Shown piece by piece: positions 38,402 to 48,521 of a stretch of DNA of 64,000 bases. A program made the position numbers and the translations under genes. This DNA comes from a virus. The notes under the pieces are model-generated. The model was not told the DNA's origin. It made no database searches and was given only the letters and a program-made list of their open reading frames with translations. The stretch is taken from positions 62,001 through 126,000 of IMG/VR virus record IMGVR_UViG_3300020463_000001. One strand, written 5' to 3'. The number at the start of each line of letters is the position of its first letter. The first letter of the stretch is position 1.

Positions 38402-39313
38402 ATGGCAATCTCCGACGATCAAAAAATTGACTATCTGTGGAAGAAGCTTGGTTATGGTGCTTCAAAGACAGATATCAATTCAATCAAAGGTGCGACAAAC
38501 GAGAGCATTCCTAGTCCTTTATTGATAAGAGGGGATAAATTGTGGTCAGATTCCGCACAGATTCCTTCTGTAATGCCTACATCATCTAATACCTATGTTG
38601 GTGTCTATTTGGATTCTCAGTCCAGTACAGTGGAATGTACGAAGGATTTGACCGCTTCTGCGAATAGGACATGGATTACAGGACTGACAGATTGGATACC
38701 GCCTGAGTTCGGATCCACATATCAGGTCAAAGTATACATCGAATCTTCTGGAATGTCAACCCCCCAATCTACAGGAGATCAAATATTTGCGGCTGGATCC
38801 GGAAATAATGACGAATGGTTTTTTGACTATCAAAGTGGTATTCTTCATTTTATTGGAACAAATCTTCCGAGCGGAATTAATGGAAATGTAGTTTATATAT
38901 CTGGTGCGAGATATGTCGGAGACTTTGGAGTTGGCGGCGGATCGATTGGAGCAAACATACAGTCTCTCGTAAATAATATACAGAATGTTCAGAACGCACT
39001 AAATAACTTCGAATATTCCGGACACACCCAGTCAGAAATAGATACTCTGGTTGCCGGCGGAGAACCTATAGGTATTGTATATGACGATACGACTGGTAAG
39101 TTTATTCCATCGACTATATCAGCATCAGGAGGAGGCGGAGGGAGTAGTAGTGTTCCATTCTTGCCTCTTTTACTAAATAACGGAACAGAAGAACAAGTTC
39201 CTCTATTGACCACATTCGATGGCCAAGAGTTGATCAGTGGTTTGTTGAGGTTTACATTAACAGACGGGAACAGAGACGATATTGATTTGTTAATATCCGG
39301 ATCCACTCCGTAA
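38402..39313 (+). CDS. Conserved virion structural protein of marine T4-like phages
   Basis: 303 residues, start 8 bases after the previous stop. The opening (SDDQKIDYLWKKLGYGASKT, NESIPSPLLIRGDKLW) and the ECTKDLTASANRTWITGLTDW and STYQVKVY segments fit a structural-protein type I recall from marine T4-like phages; no biochemical role is known to me. Residues 150-160 (WFFDYQSGILHFIGTNLP) are followed by a helical stretch (IQSLVNNIQNVQNALNNF) and a glycine-rich linker SASGGGGGSSS, then a short beta C-terminus. The arrangement suggests a trimeric connector. It ends this operon, and a late promoter follows. Confidence 0.68.
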   Translation: MAISDDQKIDYLWKKLGYGASKTDINSIKGATNESIPSPLLIRGDKLWSDSAQIPSVMPTSSNTYVGVYLDSQSSTVECTKDLTASANRTWITGLTDWIPPEFGSTYQVKVYIESSGMSTPQSTGDQIFAAGSGNNDEWFFDYQSGILHFIGTNLPSGINGNVVYISGARYVGDFGVGGGSIGANIQSLVNNIQNVQNALNNFEYSGHTQSEIDTLVAGGEPIGIVYDDTTGKFIPSTISASGGGGGSSSVPFLPLLLNNGTEEQVPLLTTFDGQELISGLLRFTLTDGNRDDIDLLISGSTP

Positions 39314-39329
39314 TAGAATGAAAAATAAT

Positions 39330-39337
39330 TATAAATA
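39330..39337 (+). promoter_or_regulatory. T4-type late promoter box
   Basis: An exact TATAAATA before the largest group A gene. A 7-base inverted repeat (AATACTA 39334-39340, TAGTATT 39359-39365) starts inside the box, so a transcript initiated here near 39343 lacks its left arm. AAGGAG precedes the ATG at 39390. Confidence 0.75.
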
Positions 39338-39389
39338 CTAAGACAATCACACTAAATATAGTATTAATTTAAGCGCAAAGGAGCTCCAT

Positions 39390-42300
39390 ATGGGCGTCAA
39401 TCTTGAACGAAATAATGTCATACATCTTGACGGATATCATTGGGATAAAGAAAAAGATGACGATAAACCACTTCTTAGTCAGCTAACAGACGATCTATTG
39501 GCCAACGGATTTACAGACGTTGGGCCAGAAGTAATTAAACTCACAATCTCTGACAGCGAGTTGACTTCGTTTATCGATAAATTTATCGTATACCACTATG
39601 ATTCTGATCCCTCTACGGTTGGAGGTGGAGCGTTTGGTAATGCATTTGAAGACTCCAAAAAAATACCAAACTATACTGTGCCTGCAGTTAACGAACATGA
39701 TCATAATAAATTTGTTTACGACTTACCTTTAGGAAATGGAGAAGATCCAACAGGCCAAAGATTCAAATACATTCACCAAGCATATGCCGATGCAGAACGA
39801 TGGAATAAAAGGTGGTCAGAGTTCCCTACATTAGAACAAATTTCGGGATCAACATCCGCTGCATCTTACCTTGGCCCAAACTCCGAATTGTTTGCGTATT
39901 TAAATCCACACCCATCGAATATGATGACTAATGAAACTAGTCAAACCCTACCTTCTGGTGTTATAAATCATCAGAGTCGAGTTAAGAAAATTATTTTTAA
40001 TATCGGTGCAGATAAGTACGAGAGAGTATTTAATCAACTGGATACTGTTGGTGAAGAGGGTTCCGGTGTCTTCTTGGGATCAAATCGAGGACAAGAAGCA
40101 ATTAGTATTTCTAGTCAAACTGGATCTCTTACTGGAGATAATGACTCTAGTGGAAGTATAGATGATAATTTTCCTCTCGCAAAAGAAATATATCCCGCTG
40201 CAGCAAGATTTACTGAAGTTGCTCAATTTAGAGTTGGACAGAGAGTTGTTGGTGAACAATCAGGAGCAATCGGTGTTGTAACAGAATTTATAGATGCAAA
40301 TGGAGATCCCTGTGTAGTGGGTAAAAACATATTTGAAAAGAATATGATGTATGACCCAGAGTTACTTGCAAATGTCAGAGGCCAAACTGCAACACATATT
40401 TCTGATGGAACTAAAAGCGTTCTAGAGTTTTCTACAGATTTTTCTATCGCAGATTTTGATGAAACTGTAGATCAAGTTTATACAGTAACTACAACCGATT
40501 CTTCTGATGTCGTAACAAAATTAACCTCGACAGGTCTTACGCCAAATTATTCTACAAATGGAACTGGAATTACATTTTTAGATTTTGGTGGACAACCAGT
40601 ATCAGTAGGAAATGAGTTGACTGTAACTGTCTCTTATGGCCCGAAAATGTTAAAAAGCAGACTCCCAAGTGCTGGGATGGTTTATGGTGGAAACTATGTT
40701 CCAGAATACGACTTGCCCGATGACGAAGATTCTACTCGCGGAAAAATAATCACAAGAGTTAATGTTGAAAAGAAACCATATGGAAATCTACAAAGAAAAA
40801 CTGTCTTTATAGACGAATGGGTAGAACAGACAGAGGGAAGACAACTTGTAGTAGAAGCATTGTCTAAAGATTTCTTCCCCGGCGAAAAAATCTTTTCAGA
40901 AAACCCTTTTGGAGATGACGACAATTCTACTGCAGAACTGACTGGATGGTCAGAACCAATAGATGTGACTGTAAACTATGAGAACAAATCGGTGTCAAAT
41001 ACCTTTACTATGGCTGGCACTTTTAATGCTCAAGATCATGATATAAGTATAGTAGTTAGACCTTATAGATTGGTTGGTTCCGGAACATCATCTAAAAGAG
41101 AAGCTTCGGCCGCGGATCAATTTATTCTTGAAGGAGCAACTTTGACTTCTAATAGTGGCCAAAGACTAAAAAATGGAGGGTTTTCTGCGACTCAAATTCA
41201 GTATCCTTCGGGGAGTTATGATTATTGGACTCAATCTGGACCTGGCCAGGCAAATGCAACTGAAAGTGGGCCCAGCCAACAGTCGTCATTGCGTAATGCT
41301 CAGATTATAGTAACTGTATCGGCCAAAGAACCAGATTATACTACTCTTTCTAGAATTCCTCCACAATCTACCGGATTTTCTAATTCCGGTGTTCAAACTC
41401 TTGGAGAAAAGGGAGATAAGACAGGAGATTTTGGAGCTCTTACTTTTTCAAAGTTAAGTAGATTTAGTGCTCAAACCGAATTAACAAATGTCGCCGATAA
41501 AAACACTAATGATATAGTACACAGTTCAAGTATTGGTGCCGGTTCAGCAGAGTCTTTATCCTTTAGAATAGAATTTGAAAGAGAGAAAAGTCTTCTTAAC
41601 AAAATAGAACCTGTAACTGATCAGTTTGATATCAATAATCAAGTGGTTGTGAATCTTGTAAATGATTCTTTGGGAACTTCTCATCAAGTCGGAGATAGTT
41701 TTACTGTTAGTTCTTGGGACAATGATGATGTAAGAAACGCTGCAACTACTCAATATTTTCCGGCATTAGTTGTCGGATGGATCAAATCAAAATCCTCCGG
41801 CATGCCTGCCGGTAAGCAACGGGTAACTTTTGACGAACAAAACGAGTATGATGGTAGAGGTGCATCTCCTACAGAAAGAATGAGTTACGTAACTCTTGAT
41901 ATGGTACAACCCGAAGAGTCTAATGAATTTATTGTAAATTCTGGAGAAGGTAAGACATTTCTAAAGAAAGATCCGCAAGGTGGGGTAATTTCTGGAACTG
42001 GGTATTCTACTGGATATGTAGGAATCGGAACAGTTGCTAAACTTGTTTACGAAAATGAATATAACAAAGTTAAGAGATGTTTGATCAATTCTGCAAGAGG
42101 TGTTAAGTTTTCTCCGGAAGATGTTACTACTGGTCTGTCTACTTCCACCGAAGCAAGTTTAGTTCAGTATAAAGAAGAAGAACTAGTTCAAGGAAATAAA
42201 CATCATTTCTGGATTGCGTTAGATAAATCAGAAACATTCTTTACTTCAGATCAAATAGAACCAAAGACTCTTCTGGGATCTATGACTTTATCTATGAAAA

Positions 42301-45300
42301 CAGAAGATAATAGTTCCCCATCGGCACTGGCGGTAACAGGTATGCAGTTAGGAGATGTTTATACTTTTACTCTACAAAGGATTAAAGGAAGATATACTGG
42401 AGCTTCTAGTGATGTATTATTTGGCGATCCAGTAACTGTTCAGATTACTGTAGAGTCTACTTCTATTTCTGACTTTGCATTAGAATTAGCGAACGAGTTG
42501 AATGATAATTTACCAGAATATAGTTTTGAGATAGATTCGGAGAATACATCTAATATATTGTTTAGATCTAATAAAGTAGGATTTGATTTATCTATTGGTT
42601 ACAATTCTTCAAACTATTCAGAAAGTTTAGAACCAGTTAGAATAGAATCTGATAGAGCCAACTTTGGAATGAGTCCAGTCGATACGAGTGTTAGAAGCGC
42701 TTCTTCTACTCCAATTGGTATAACTGCAATCAACGGTTCTTTCGGTGTTGCTGTAAAGGATAGTTCCGATGCAAATGGTAATTATTATTTGGGAGGATAT
42801 CATCATAAGATTGATTTCGCTCTTCCAAACGAAGCCTACTATGGAGATAAATTTGAGTTTGTATTAAGTGGTTTGATAACTCAGAGTTCTATTTCGGAAA
42901 TCTACACTACTCCTTCAACTTTTGATTTAACTTTGGAGTATACTGCGGATAGAAGATTTAACAGTTCCGCATCGTTAGGTGCTGCCATTAAGAATTCAGT
43001 TATAACTAATTCTTATATATCTAAGTTTATGAAAGTAAGTCTAGAATCAAACCTAATTAAGTTTGAATATACACCAGACTCATGGGCGTATCTAGACAAG
43101 ACATCTATACATAACCAAACTGGTGCATATGGATTAATGAATGAAAATTCTTCTAAATACACATCAGTTTATGCTACAGGATCATCTGATTCAGATCCAT
43201 TTGGTTCTGTAATTACTGCAGCGACAGGATTAGCAGACGATTCATTCTTAGTTATTATGAATGAAATGACATCAAATGGATATACAGATATTCCTACTAC
43301 TGTATCTTTATATGATATGGAAGTATGGGACGGAACACAATACACAAACAATACAATGTATGTAGACGATCTACCATCAGAAGCAGTGTTTACTGGTCAA
43401 CTTACAGTTACACCAATGACTCAGTATGAGTTCACTGACGATGATACTGGAGGTTTGGGGCCTCTACAAACAATTGGTTTTGTAAGATCTCAATTACCTT
43501 CTTCTCTGGTAAGACAAAAAGTTAAAATTAAGTTTCCATTTGCCAGAGATTTTGGAACATTTGCGGATCCAATAACTCACTTATCAGATGCTGTCGGGGC
43601 AAGTTATAATAATTCATCCACATCTACTGCAGATGCTACGTCTCATCCGACAACTTTGGGAGGGAATACTAAGTATTTTACTTCTTACAAACAACACGTT
43701 ATTGGTGCAGCAGGGCCTAAGTTTGTCTCTGAAGCTGGGACTACATATTCTTCAACCGGATTTATATCTCAGGGAGATAGAAAGGGCCCAGAAACCTCAT
43801 TTGACCCAGATCTGAGAGGGTATCATCCAGAAGTTTCTGTGTCCGATAACTACGCACACTATTCTTCTTTCCCATACCATGAGTGTGGTTTAGAATTAGA
43901 AAGTTTTGAGTTTATCGCAGATCACTCAATCGGGCCGATTGTTCTTGAAACAAATGACCAATCAAACTTAGGTGGTGTTGGCGGAGATCAACCTTGGAGA
44001 ATTCGTTTCGAAGTCAGTAGAGGTTATGAAGTAACAGATGCGTCTCCATTTATTGCAACTCAAAACTATCAAGGTGTTGGGGGAAATAAAGGAAATACTG
44101 AGTTTGAATATCTGAAAGTACACGTTGCGACAGAATATCAAATTAAAGGTGATGGAACTGTAACTTCTATACAAAGTGCAGATGGACTTGAAAAAGGAGA
44201 ATTTAGAGAGCCAGGATTCCTTGGTGGTGTTAGACCTCAATACTCAGGATATGTTCGAGCAAGAACTCACTTAATATCGCCAGAAGTTACTGATTATTTG
44301 GAAGTTCAATCACTTCAAGCAATAAGAACTAGTGGTCTGAATCCTTCTGCCGGTATTGTTGGATTTAAGGATTATAATAAAGTAGTTTCTGGCACAGAAG
44401 GCGAAAGAATTCTTGGGGGAGGAACTTCTGACGGAACAGAAACAACTAAAGCAGAATTTAGATATGAAGATAAATATCTGAGAGGATCAAGTACAGAATT
44501 AGTATTTGATACTCCATTCAATACTGGTACTCTGAGAATGCAGAAAGGATTCTTTAGAAGAACTGGTAAACAAGAAAGAAGTGTTGCATTATCATACCCA
44601 ATGAGTTATACATTAACTGTTGCGGATCACGGTGTTGTTTTCTATCTCAGAGATCAAGCCGCAAGCGCACAAGCAGACGATTATGCATGGTTTGTTATTC
44701 AGAGACACGTTGATTCTACAACTGGTGTTCCGGATTATGATTCATTATCACAACCAGTACACTGTGTATATCAAACGTCTGAACCGCCTTTGTTGTATTC
44801 CGATTTGACTCCATTCTTCTCTGTAGATGAATCCAGTGGAGAAACTACAGACAGAACAACTTCTGCCTTTGTAGAAGGACTAACAAATCAATTCGGATCT
44901 AGAATCTTTGACTTCAGAGTCGATGAATTTGTAGAACAGGAATTGAAGGCTTTTGATATTGAGAACCAAGGACGATTCAGAAGATTCGTAGTTCGCGAGA
45001 AAGACGTACTGAAACCTTGGGATAGACACGTTTTCGCCGGTATATCTGAGACGGACTCTCATGCGGTACTAAATATATTAGAACAACTTGCATTGAATGA
45101 AGACGGACAATTAGTAATCCAGTTCCCGAATAGATTGGGATCACAGAGATACTTCTTTACAGGAAAAGAATTGGATTTGATTGCGTTTTCTGATGGAGGT
45201 GCCGTAGGTCAGGATACTTTGATAACAAGTGATCGATTCAGTACTACTGGTACAACAGACAAGAGAAGACTGTATAAGGCACTTATGTCAACGAAACCTT

Positions 45301-45386
45301 TTGGTAATGGTATGAGAGTTTTGACAATGGTCGCTGGATATGGAATCACATCATCACAGGCGGATACGCGGCTCCTATCATCGTAA
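39390..45386 (+). CDS. Group A appendage protein 4, giant member
   Basis: 1998 residues, the largest of the family. The first 1500 residues are unique to it: a start NLERNNVIHLDGYHWDKEKD and a long beta-rich region with no motif that I can name. The family scaffold is at the C-terminus: PWRIRFEVSRG near residue 1532 with HVATEYQIKGDG; REPGFLGGV; GFFRRTGK; SYPMSYTLTVADHGVVFYLR near 1735; DDYAWFVIQRHVD; QPVHCVYQTSEPP; RFVVREKDVLKPWDRHVFAG near 1864; NILEQLALNEDGQLVIQFPN; RLGSQRYFFTGKELDLIAFS; and YKALMSTKPFGNGMRVL. Good Shine-Dalgarno AAGGAG and an own late promoter. The shared C-terminus may be the assembly or attachment part and the long N-terminus the variable one; that polarity is inference. 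Confidence 0.78.
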   Translation: MGVNLERNNVIHLDGYHWDKEKDDDKPLLSQLTDDLLANGFTDVGPEVIKLTISDSELTSFIDKFIVYHYDSDPSTVGGGAFGNAFEDSKKIPNYTVPAVNEHDHNKFVYDLPLGNGEDPTGQRFKYIHQAYADAERWNKRWSEFPTLEQISGSTSAASYLGPNSELFAYLNPHPSNMMTNETSQTLPSGVINHQSRVKKIIFNIGADKYERVFNQLDTVGEEGSGVFLGSNRGQEAISISSQTGSLTGDNDSSGSIDDNFPLAKEIYPAAARFTEVAQFRVGQRVVGEQSGAIGVVTEFIDANGDPCVVGKNIFEKNMMYDPELLANVRGQTATHISDGTKSVLEFSTDFSIADFDETVDQVYTVTTTDSSDVVTKLTSTGLTPNYSTNGTGITFLDFGGQPVSVGNELTVTVSYGPKMLKSRLPSAGMVYGGNYVPEYDLPDDEDSTRGKIITRVNVEKKPYGNLQRKTVFIDEWVEQTEGRQLVVEALSKDFFPGEKIFSENPFGDDDNSTAELTGWSEPIDVTVNYENKSVSNTFTMAGTFNAQDHDISIVVRPYRLVGSGTSSKREASAADQFILEGATLTSNSGQRLKNGGFSATQIQYPSGSYDYWTQSGPGQANATESGPSQQSSLRNAQIIVTVSAKEPDYTTLSRIPPQSTGFSNSGVQTLGEKGDKTGDFGALTFSKLSRFSAQTELTNVADKNTNDIVHSSSIGAGSAESLSFRIEFEREKSLLNKIEPVTDQFDINNQVVVNLVNDSLGTSHQVGDSFTVSSWDNDDVRNAATTQYFPALVVGWIKSKSSGMPAGKQRVTFDEQNEYDGRGASPTERMSYVTLDMVQPEESNEFIVNSGEGKTFLKKDPQGGVISGTGYSTGYVGIGTVAKLVYENEYNKVKRCLINSARGVKFSPEDVTTGLSTSTEASLVQYKEEELVQGNKHHFWIALDKSETFFTSDQIEPKTLLGSMTLSMKTEDNSSPSALAVTGMQLGDVYTFTLQRIKGRYTGASSDVLFGDPVTVQITVESTSISDFALELANELNDNLPEYSFEIDSENTSNILFRSNKVGFDLSIGYNSSNYSESLEPVRIESDRANFGMSPVDTSVRSASSTPIGITAINGSFGVAVKDSSDANGNYYLGGYHHKIDFALPNEAYYGDKFEFVLSGLITQSSISEIYTTPSTFDLTLEYTADRRFNSSASLGAAIKNSVITNSYISKFMKVSLESNLIKFEYTPDSWAYLDKTSIHNQTGAYGLMNENSSKYTSVYATGSSDSDPFGSVITAATGLADDSFLVIMNEMTSNGYTDIPTTVSLYDMEVWDGTQYTNNTMYVDDLPSEAVFTGQLTVTPMTQYEFTDDDTGGLGPLQTIGFVRSQLPSSLVRQKVKIKFPFARDFGTFADPITHLSDAVGASYNNSSTSTADATSHPTTLGGNTKYFTSYKQHVIGAAGPKFVSEAGTTYSSTGFISQGDRKGPETSFDPDLRGYHPEVSVSDNYAHYSSFPYHECGLELESFEFIADHSIGPIVLETNDQSNLGGVGGDQPWRIRFEVSRGYEVTDASPFIATQNYQGVGGNKGNTEFEYLKVHVATEYQIKGDGTVTSIQSADGLEKGEFREPGFLGGVRPQYSGYVRARTHLISPEVTDYLEVQSLQAIRTSGLNPSAGIVGFKDYNKVVSGTEGERILGGGTSDGTETTKAEFRYEDKYLRGSSTELVFDTPFNTGTLRMQKGFFRRTGKQERSVALSYPMSYTLTVADHGVVFYLRDQAASAQADDYAWFVIQRHVDSTTGVPDYDSLSQPVHCVYQTSEPPLLYSDLTPFFSVDESSGETTDRTTSAFVEGLTNQFGSRIFDFRVDEFVEQELKAFDIENQGRFRRFVVREKDVLKPWDRHVFAGISETDSHAVLNILEQLALNEDGQLVIQFPNRLGSQRYFFTGKELDLIAFSDGGAVGQDTLITSDRFSTTGTTDKRRLYKALMSTKPFGNGMRVLTMVAGYGITSSQADTRLLSS

Positions 45387-45399
45387 GTAGGAGTAACAT

Positions 45400-45831
45400 A
45401 TGTCTAACTCTACTATCCCAATTAGAGTTAATAAGGATGGCACAGGAAATACCGAGGGGCTCGCTGAATTTCAAACCGGCGAGCATATCGGACTGGAGCA
45501 TGGTGGAACTGGTGGATCTAATGCCGCCGAAGCGAGAACTAATCTAGAACTTGCCAGTATTGCTACAACTTCAGATTATATAGATCTGATTAATAAACCA
45601 GTATTAAGAACATTTAGATATGTTATTAATAGTGCTGCAAATCAGTGGGTCATCCAACATGACAAAGGAACTACTTCTTTTCATGAAAAACTTTTCGAAA
45701 CTGACGGAACCCCATTCATTGCTTATGTAGAAGTAATAGATTCTAATAGCTTTAAAGTACATCTTTCAGAAACAATTACTGGTTATGTCGATGTTATTTT
45801 CGATAATGTAGAATTATTGCCAGATAACTAA
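45400..45831 (+). CDS. Small fibre-tip-like protein with GGTG motif
   Basis: 143 residues, start 13 bases after the giant gene with TAGGAG upstream. The N-terminus (STIPIRVNKDGTGNTEGLAEF, then LEHGGTGGSNAAEARTNLEL) carries the GGTG...RTNL motif found in many phage fibre proteins and in the gene at 35574. Its last 65 residues (FRYVINSAANQWVIQHDKG, LFETDGTPFIAYVEVIDSNS, FKVHLSETITGYVDVIFDN) form a beta domain of the type at the tip of short fibres; the gene at 45931 ends in a comparable one. It is likely a small receptor-contact or adaptor protein; the assignment is inferred. Confidence 0.7.
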   Translation: MSNSTIPIRVNKDGTGNTEGLAEFQTGEHIGLEHGGTGGSNAAEARTNLELASIATTSDYIDLINKPVLRTFRYVINSAANQWVIQHDKGTTSFHEKLFETDGTPFIAYVEVIDSNSFKVHLSETITGYVDVIFDNVELLPDN

Positions 45832-45850
45832 CCTTAAAATTAAATTATTT

Positions 45851-45858
45851 TATAAATA
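45851..45858 (+). promoter_or_regulatory. T4-type late promoter box
   Basis: An exact TATAAATA in a 99-base gap. Predicted initiation near 45864 gives the longest leader in the window, about 67 bases, ending in AGAGAGGAAAAAA before the ATG at 45931. Confidence 0.8.
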
Positions 45859-45930
45859 GAACACTGTCGATTCGAGTTACCGGATCATTTAATTTTGCAA
45901 AAATAAATCTTTTTAACAGAGAGGAAAAAA

Positions 45931-48504
45931 ATGTCTAATAAGTATATTAAATTTCATGGCATTAAGCTTGCAGACAATTCAGTAATCGAAAGTTTACGAA
46001 TTGAGCAGGTGGCTGCCGACCCTACACCAGCATCCGCTGGTCGTTTGTGGTATAATACTACTGAAAAAGTATTTAAGTTCTCCAGTTTAGACGGAAGCGA
46101 TCAAGTCGTAGTACGTCAAGCGGTTACACTCACAGAGATGACAGCGGCAATTGCAGTAGAAACATCTGCTAGAATTGCGGACGTTAATGCTGAAGAATCC
46201 GCGAGACAATCTGCTGACGCGGCGATTCAATCTGAACTAGACGCCACACAAACTGGTGCTGGTCTATCTGCTGACGGCTCGTTAGCCAGTCACAGTGGAA
46301 CAAACTATATTGACAGTGCAACAACCCTTAAAGGGACTGACGCATTGTTGGATGCTGCGATTAAAGCAGTATCAGACGAAATCAACACTAGCCAATCTGG
46401 CACAGGGTTGAACTCAGACGGTACTTATACCGCTGATGGTTCGTCAAACTATATTTCTGGTGCAACCTCATTAAAGAATGCAGATTCTTTATTGGATGCC
46501 CAGATCAAGACAAATGCTGATGCGATTACTTCAGAAGCAACTTCAAGAGCTTCTGCAGACAGCGCAAACGCAACGTCTATTGGAAATGTACAATCTGAGT
46601 TGGATGCAACTCAAACAGGTGCTGGACTTGGTGCCGATGGTGCGTATAGTGCTAATGGTGCTACTACTTACCTCACAGGTGCAACTTCATTGGTTTCTGC
46701 CGATGAAGCATTAGATAGCGCTGTTGCTGCAGTTCAGTCTGAATTAGATGCAACACAAACTGGTGCTGGTCTTGGAACAGGTGGTGCTTACACTGCAAAT
46801 GGTTCTACGAACTATCTTGCTTCTGCGACTTCATTGGTATCTGCTGACGAAGCTCTTGATGCACAGATTAAGTCTGTTGCTGATTCAGTTGCTGGTTCCG
46901 TATCTAGTGGTATCACAGGACTTCAATCAGAAGTTGATGCCATAGAAAACGCAGTAGGTCTTGCTGCTGATGGATCGTTTGTATCATACAGTGGTACTAA
47001 CTATCTTGACTCAACAACATCTATGAAGACTGCTGACGAAGCACTTGACAGTGCAACTAAGGCAGTATCTGATGTTGCTGACGCTGCAGTAGTGAGAGCT
47101 GGTGATACGATGGGTGGTACTCTGAATATGAGCACCAACAAAATCACTAACTTGCCTACTCCTTCTGACGATGCGGATGCTGCGACTAAGGGTTATGTAG
47201 ACGCAACTGCTTCTGGTCTTGATGTTAAGGCATCAGTACGAGTTACTACAACAGGAAATGTAGACCTTTCAAGCGCACTCGCTAATGGTTCAACAGTTGA
47301 CGGTGTTACACTGTCAAGTGGTGACAGAGTACTTGTTAAGGATCAAACAGACGCATCTCAGAACGGTATCTATGTTGCTCAGGCATCTGGTGCTGCTGTA
47401 AGAGCTGCGGATTTTGATTCTGACCCAGAAGTTACTTCTGGTGCGTTCACATTCGTTGAAGAAGGTACTACAAACGCAAGCAACGGTTTCGTACTTGTAA
47501 GTGCAGATAACATCTCTGTTGGTTCTACCAACATGACGTTTGAGCAGTTCTCAGGTGCTGGACAAATCGAAGCTGGTGCTGGTATTAAGAAGAATGGTAA
47601 TGAACTATTCTTGTCATTTGGTGCTGGTGTTGTAGAACTACCTTCCGACGAAATCGGTCTAGACCTTGCGTCTGATTCTGGTTTGATGTTGTCACAAGAC
47701 GGTTCTAGTGCTTCAACTCATACTGATGCTACGCTTCAGATGAAGTTAGACGGTGCCACTCTTACAAAGACGGCCTCTGGTGTTAGAGTTGCTGCTTCAA
47801 TAGTCAGTGACATTTCTACACTTCAGTCTGATGCTACTAGTCTCCAATCTGAATTGGATGCTACTCAGACAGGTGCTGGTCTTGGAACAGACGGTTCATA
47901 CAGTGCAAATGGTTCTACCAACTATCTTGCTTCTGCTACATCATTGGTTTCTGCTGACGAAGCTCTTGATGCACAAATCAAGTCTGTTGCAGATTCAGTT
48001 GCCGGTTCAGTATCTAGTGGTATCACAGGACTTCAAACAGAAGTTGATGCTGTAGAAACCGCTGCTGGTCTGAATGCAGATGGTACGTTCTCTGCTCACA
48101 GTGGAACAAACTATCTTGATTCTGCGACAACGATGAAGGAAGTAGACGCTGCACTAGATTCACAACTTGCATCTAGTACTGCTGAGTTAGACTCACTGAT
48201 CTCTGATGTTGAGGGTGACCTCTCAACAGAAACTGCTGCTAGAATTTCTGGTGACAGTGCGATCAGATCTGCCGTAAACTCTACGAAGTTTACCTTCCAG
48301 TCTACATCAACAGCTACGACTCACACAGTTTCTCACAACTTGAACTCCAACTTCTTGGTTGTACAAGTTATGGTACTGGGTGATGACGGATTGTATGCTA
48401 ACGATCTCGTACCTGTAGAAGAGACTGACGCAAATACTCTTACTTGCTACTTAACAGAAGCAAGACACGTTAGAGTATCTGTAATGTCAATGTCAGATAT
48501 CTAA
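45931..48504 (+). CDS. Major fibre protein with ELDATQ repeats (group C)
   Basis: 857 residues. At least five helical repeat units carry ELDATQTGAGLxxDG (or TSQSGTGLNSDG) followed by TNYLxSATSLxxADEALDAQI, alternating with EETSARI-like coiled coil. In the middle (residues about 403-540) is a widespread fibre module: KITNLPTPSDDADAATKGYV, SSGDRVLVKDQTDASQNGIY, NGFVLVSADNISVGS. The C-terminus (TTHTVSHNLNSNFLVVQVMV, DDGLYANDLVPVEETDANTL) is a beta tip. It has its own late promoter and is closed by the strongest terminator in the window, so it is a single-gene unit. Codons ending in T in Gly/Ala/Ser (GGT, GCT) are noticeably favoured over neighbours, consistent with high expression. It is probably an abundant trimeric fibre. 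Confidence 0.85.
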   Translation: MSNKYIKFHGIKLADNSVIESLRIEQVAADPTPASAGRLWYNTTEKVFKFSSLDGSDQVVVRQAVTLTEMTAAIAVETSARIADVNAEESARQSADAAIQSELDATQTGAGLSADGSLASHSGTNYIDSATTLKGTDALLDAAIKAVSDEINTSQSGTGLNSDGTYTADGSSNYISGATSLKNADSLLDAQIKTNADAITSEATSRASADSANATSIGNVQSELDATQTGAGLGADGAYSANGATTYLTGATSLVSADEALDSAVAAVQSELDATQTGAGLGTGGAYTANGSTNYLASATSLVSADEALDAQIKSVADSVAGSVSSGITGLQSEVDAIENAVGLAADGSFVSYSGTNYLDSTTSMKTADEALDSATKAVSDVADAAVVRAGDTMGGTLNMSTNKITNLPTPSDDADAATKGYVDATASGLDVKASVRVTTTGNVDLSSALANGSTVDGVTLSSGDRVLVKDQTDASQNGIYVAQASGAAVRAADFDSDPEVTSGAFTFVEEGTTNASNGFVLVSADNISVGSTNMTFEQFSGAGQIEAGAGIKKNGNELFLSFGAGVVELPSDEIGLDLASDSGLMLSQDGSSASTHTDATLQMKLDGATLTKTASGVRVAASIVSDISTLQSDATSLQSELDATQTGAGLGTDGSYSANGSTNYLASATSLVSADEALDAQIKSVADSVAGSVSSGITGLQTEVDAVETAAGLNADGTFSAHSGTNYLDSATTMKEVDAALDSQLASSTAELDSLISDVEGDLSTETAARISGDSAIRSAVNSTKFTFQSTSTATTHTVSHNLNSNFLVVQVMVLGDDGLYANDLVPVEETDANTLTCYLTEARHVRVSVMSMSDI
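46741..46968 (+). repeat. Direct repeat copy 1 within the fibre gene
   Basis: About 228 bases closely matching 47851-48078, coding the unit from ELDATQTGAGL through GSVSSGITGLQ and the following helix. The two copies lie 1110 bases apart in the same frame; silent differences are scattered through them. Confidence 0.8.
47851..48078 (+). repeat. Direct repeat copy 2 within the fibre gene
   Basis: Second copy of the unit at 46741-46968, with runs such as the SADEALDAQIKSVADSVAGS coding segment nearly identical. Recombination between copies would remove the central fibre module and keep the frame. Confidence 0.8.
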
Positions 48505-48521
48505 TACATATCTATAGTGAT

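Noticed and set aside
39334-39365. Second gene-e-like masking hairpin before the giant group A gene
   Set aside because: The 7-pair stem does begin in the promoter box, but its right arm does not reach the AAGGAG before 39390, so it cannot mask the ribosome site.
45836-45896. Inverted repeat AAAATTAAAT / ATTTAATTTT around the promoter at 45851
   Set aside because: All ten pairs are A-T, the arms are 41 bases apart and no T-run or site is involved; such pairs are expected by chance in AT-rich gaps.
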